64,000 bases of DNA, from positions 6,563,001 to 6,627,000 of the forward strand of contig NZ_CP108518.1 of assembly GCF_035989885.1 (NCBI RefSeq). Reading direction: 5' to 3'. Positions within the stretch are counted from its first letter, which is position 1, and each line of letters begins with the position of its first letter. The position numbers were made by a program, and so were the translations under genes. Of this stretch, positions 63,242 through 64,000 are shown one piece after another. Under the pieces are notes generated by a model that worked only from the letters and a program-made list of their open reading frames with translations, had not been told where the DNA came from and did no database searches. This DNA comes from Streptomyces sp. NBC_01232. GTDB taxonomy: Bacteria; Actinomycetota; Actinomycetes; Streptomycetales; Streptomycetaceae.

Positions 63242-64000
63242 TTGGTCGCGACGAACACCACCCGGGCGACCCTGCCTCCCGATGCGGCGGGCCCGCGGGC
63301 CGGACACCCCGGCCGGCGCGGGCTCTCCCCACAGACCGAGGGCATGCTGGCCCTGCTGGTCACCGTGTCGATCTGGGCGGCCTTCGCGCTCAGCGCCCGG
63401 GCCCTGGCCGGTTCCTCGCTGCTTCCCGCCGACGCCGCCCTGCTGCGGTTCGGTGTCCCCCTGGTCGTCCTGTTCCCCGCCCTGTGGCGGCGCCGTCGCG
63501 CCATCGCCGCCGTGCGGCCCGGACCCGCCGTGAAGATCGTCTGCGGTGCGGGGGTGCCCTTCTTCCTGGCCGCGATGCACGGCGGCGCCCTGACCTCCGC
63601 CGCCTTCGTCGGCTCCATCGTCCCCGGCATGGTCCCGCTCTTCGTCTCCGCGATCATGATCCGTCGCGGCCACGGCCTCCCCCGCGGGACGCAGACGGCA
63701 GGGCTCGCCCTGATCGCGGCCGGAGTGATCGCCCTCGTCTGGCGCTACGTCGTACCGGTCGACACGGACGTACTCGCCGGCGCCGGCACGCTCCTCGTGG
63801 CCAGCGGGCTGTGGGCCCTCTACACGGTGGGACTGCGCGAGGTGGACCTCGATCCCGTCGGATCGATCGGCCTGCTCTGCCTGCCCTCCTTCGCGGTGAT
63901 CGGCGTCCTGGTCCTCACCGGGGTGCTCCCGACCGGCATCGCGCACGCGGCGGGCAGCGACATCGCGCTGTTCCTCGTCGTACAGGGACTGGGCGTCGGA
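63242..64000 (+). CDS. EamA-family DMT exporter, truncated by the window end
   Basis: The first 253 codons of a membrane transporter; the 3' end lies beyond the window. After a 30-residue polar head come hydrophobic helices starting LLVTVSIWAAFALSARAL, and the EamA text SAAFVGSIVPGMVPLFVSAIM ends the first half. TTG at 63242 has GGAG seven bases upstream; an internal ATG (MLALLVTVS) near 63343 is a possible alternative. Divergent from the Lrp regulator, so an amino-acid efflux role is likely but unproven. Confidence 0.82.
   Translation, partial: MVATNTTRATLPPDAAGPRAGHPGRRGLSPQTEGMLALLVTVSIWAAFALSARALAGSSLLPADAALLRFGVPLVVLFPALWRRRRAIAAVRPGPAVKIVCGAGVPFFLAAMHGGALTSAAFVGSIVPGMVPLFVSAIMIRRGHGLPRGTQTAGLALIAAGVIALVWRYVVPVDTDVLAGAGTLLVASGLWALYTVGLREVDLDPVGSIGLLCLPSFAVIGVLVLTGVLPTGIAHAAGSDIALFLVVQGLGVG

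Overview
The window is a stretch of high-GC actinobacterial chromosome, almost certainly Streptomyces. Third codon positions are strongly G/C, GTG and TTG starts are frequent, neighbouring genes are often coupled through ATGA/GTGA overlaps, and the families present fit that genus: F420-type enzymes, AllR-controlled allantoin genes, secreted RHS proteins and MurJ coupled to FemX. Both ends cut through genes: an ABC ATPase at the left edge and a DMT exporter at the right edge. I saw no rRNA, tRNA, CRISPR array or intact insertion sequence.

Layout. 1-5.5 kb: ABC ATPase; IclR-type repressor (allR) facing an allantoinase-allantoicase operon, with three related 15-bp operator-like sites between them; an intergenic repeat block; a short-chain dehydrogenase. 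5.6-17.3 kb: a divergent pair of very large exported proteins. One carries DNRLRE and FG-GAP repeats; the other is an RHS/YD-repeat polymorphic toxin with an embedded ricin-type lectin, a HINT self-processing domain and a C-terminal domain with deaminase-type HxE and PCxxC motifs. A low-GC immunity gene follows. 17.4-28.4 kb: DHFR-like enzyme, DMT transporter, MocA-type dehydrogenase divergent from a five-gene translationally coupled sugar ABC/ROK operon, MBL-fold protein, exonuclease III, and an orphan polar amino acid ATPase. 28.4-37.2 kb: envelope genes (S15-type hydrolase, L,D-transpeptidase lipoprotein, FemX-MurJ) and a response regulator-kinase-lipoprotein operon resembling MtrAB-LpqB. 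37.3-45.6 kb: P450, unknown membrane-anchored protein, gamma-glutamyltransferase, methionine aminopeptidase divergent from a small XRE regulator, alginate-lyase-like lipoprotein, F420/PPOX protein and a large low-complexity protein.

45.7-50.3 kb: a reductive pyrimidine-degradation operon (beta-ureidopropionase, class III aminotransferase, dihydropyrimidinase, LLM-class F420-type oxidoreductase) without the usual dihydropyrimidine dehydrogenase. 50.4-55.3 kb: a likely light-response locus with a small membrane protein, an iron-sulfur (6-4) photolyase, a DUF427 protein, a short-chain dehydrogenase and a MerR regulator fused to a cobalamin-binding-like domain of CarH/LitR type. 55.6-64 kb: MarR regulator with an MMPL exporter, secreted fasciclin protein, inositol-monophosphatase-like enzyme, phytoene-desaturase-like oxidoreductase coupled to a macrodomain protein, and an Lrp regulator divergent from a DMT exporter.

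The most notable systems are the RHS-HINT-deaminase toxin with its immunity gene, the photolyase/B12-type photoreceptor locus with an altered cobalamin motif, and the pyrimidine operon in which an F420-type enzyme sits where a dehydrogenase would be expected. All functions are read from motifs and gene context; no database search was run.
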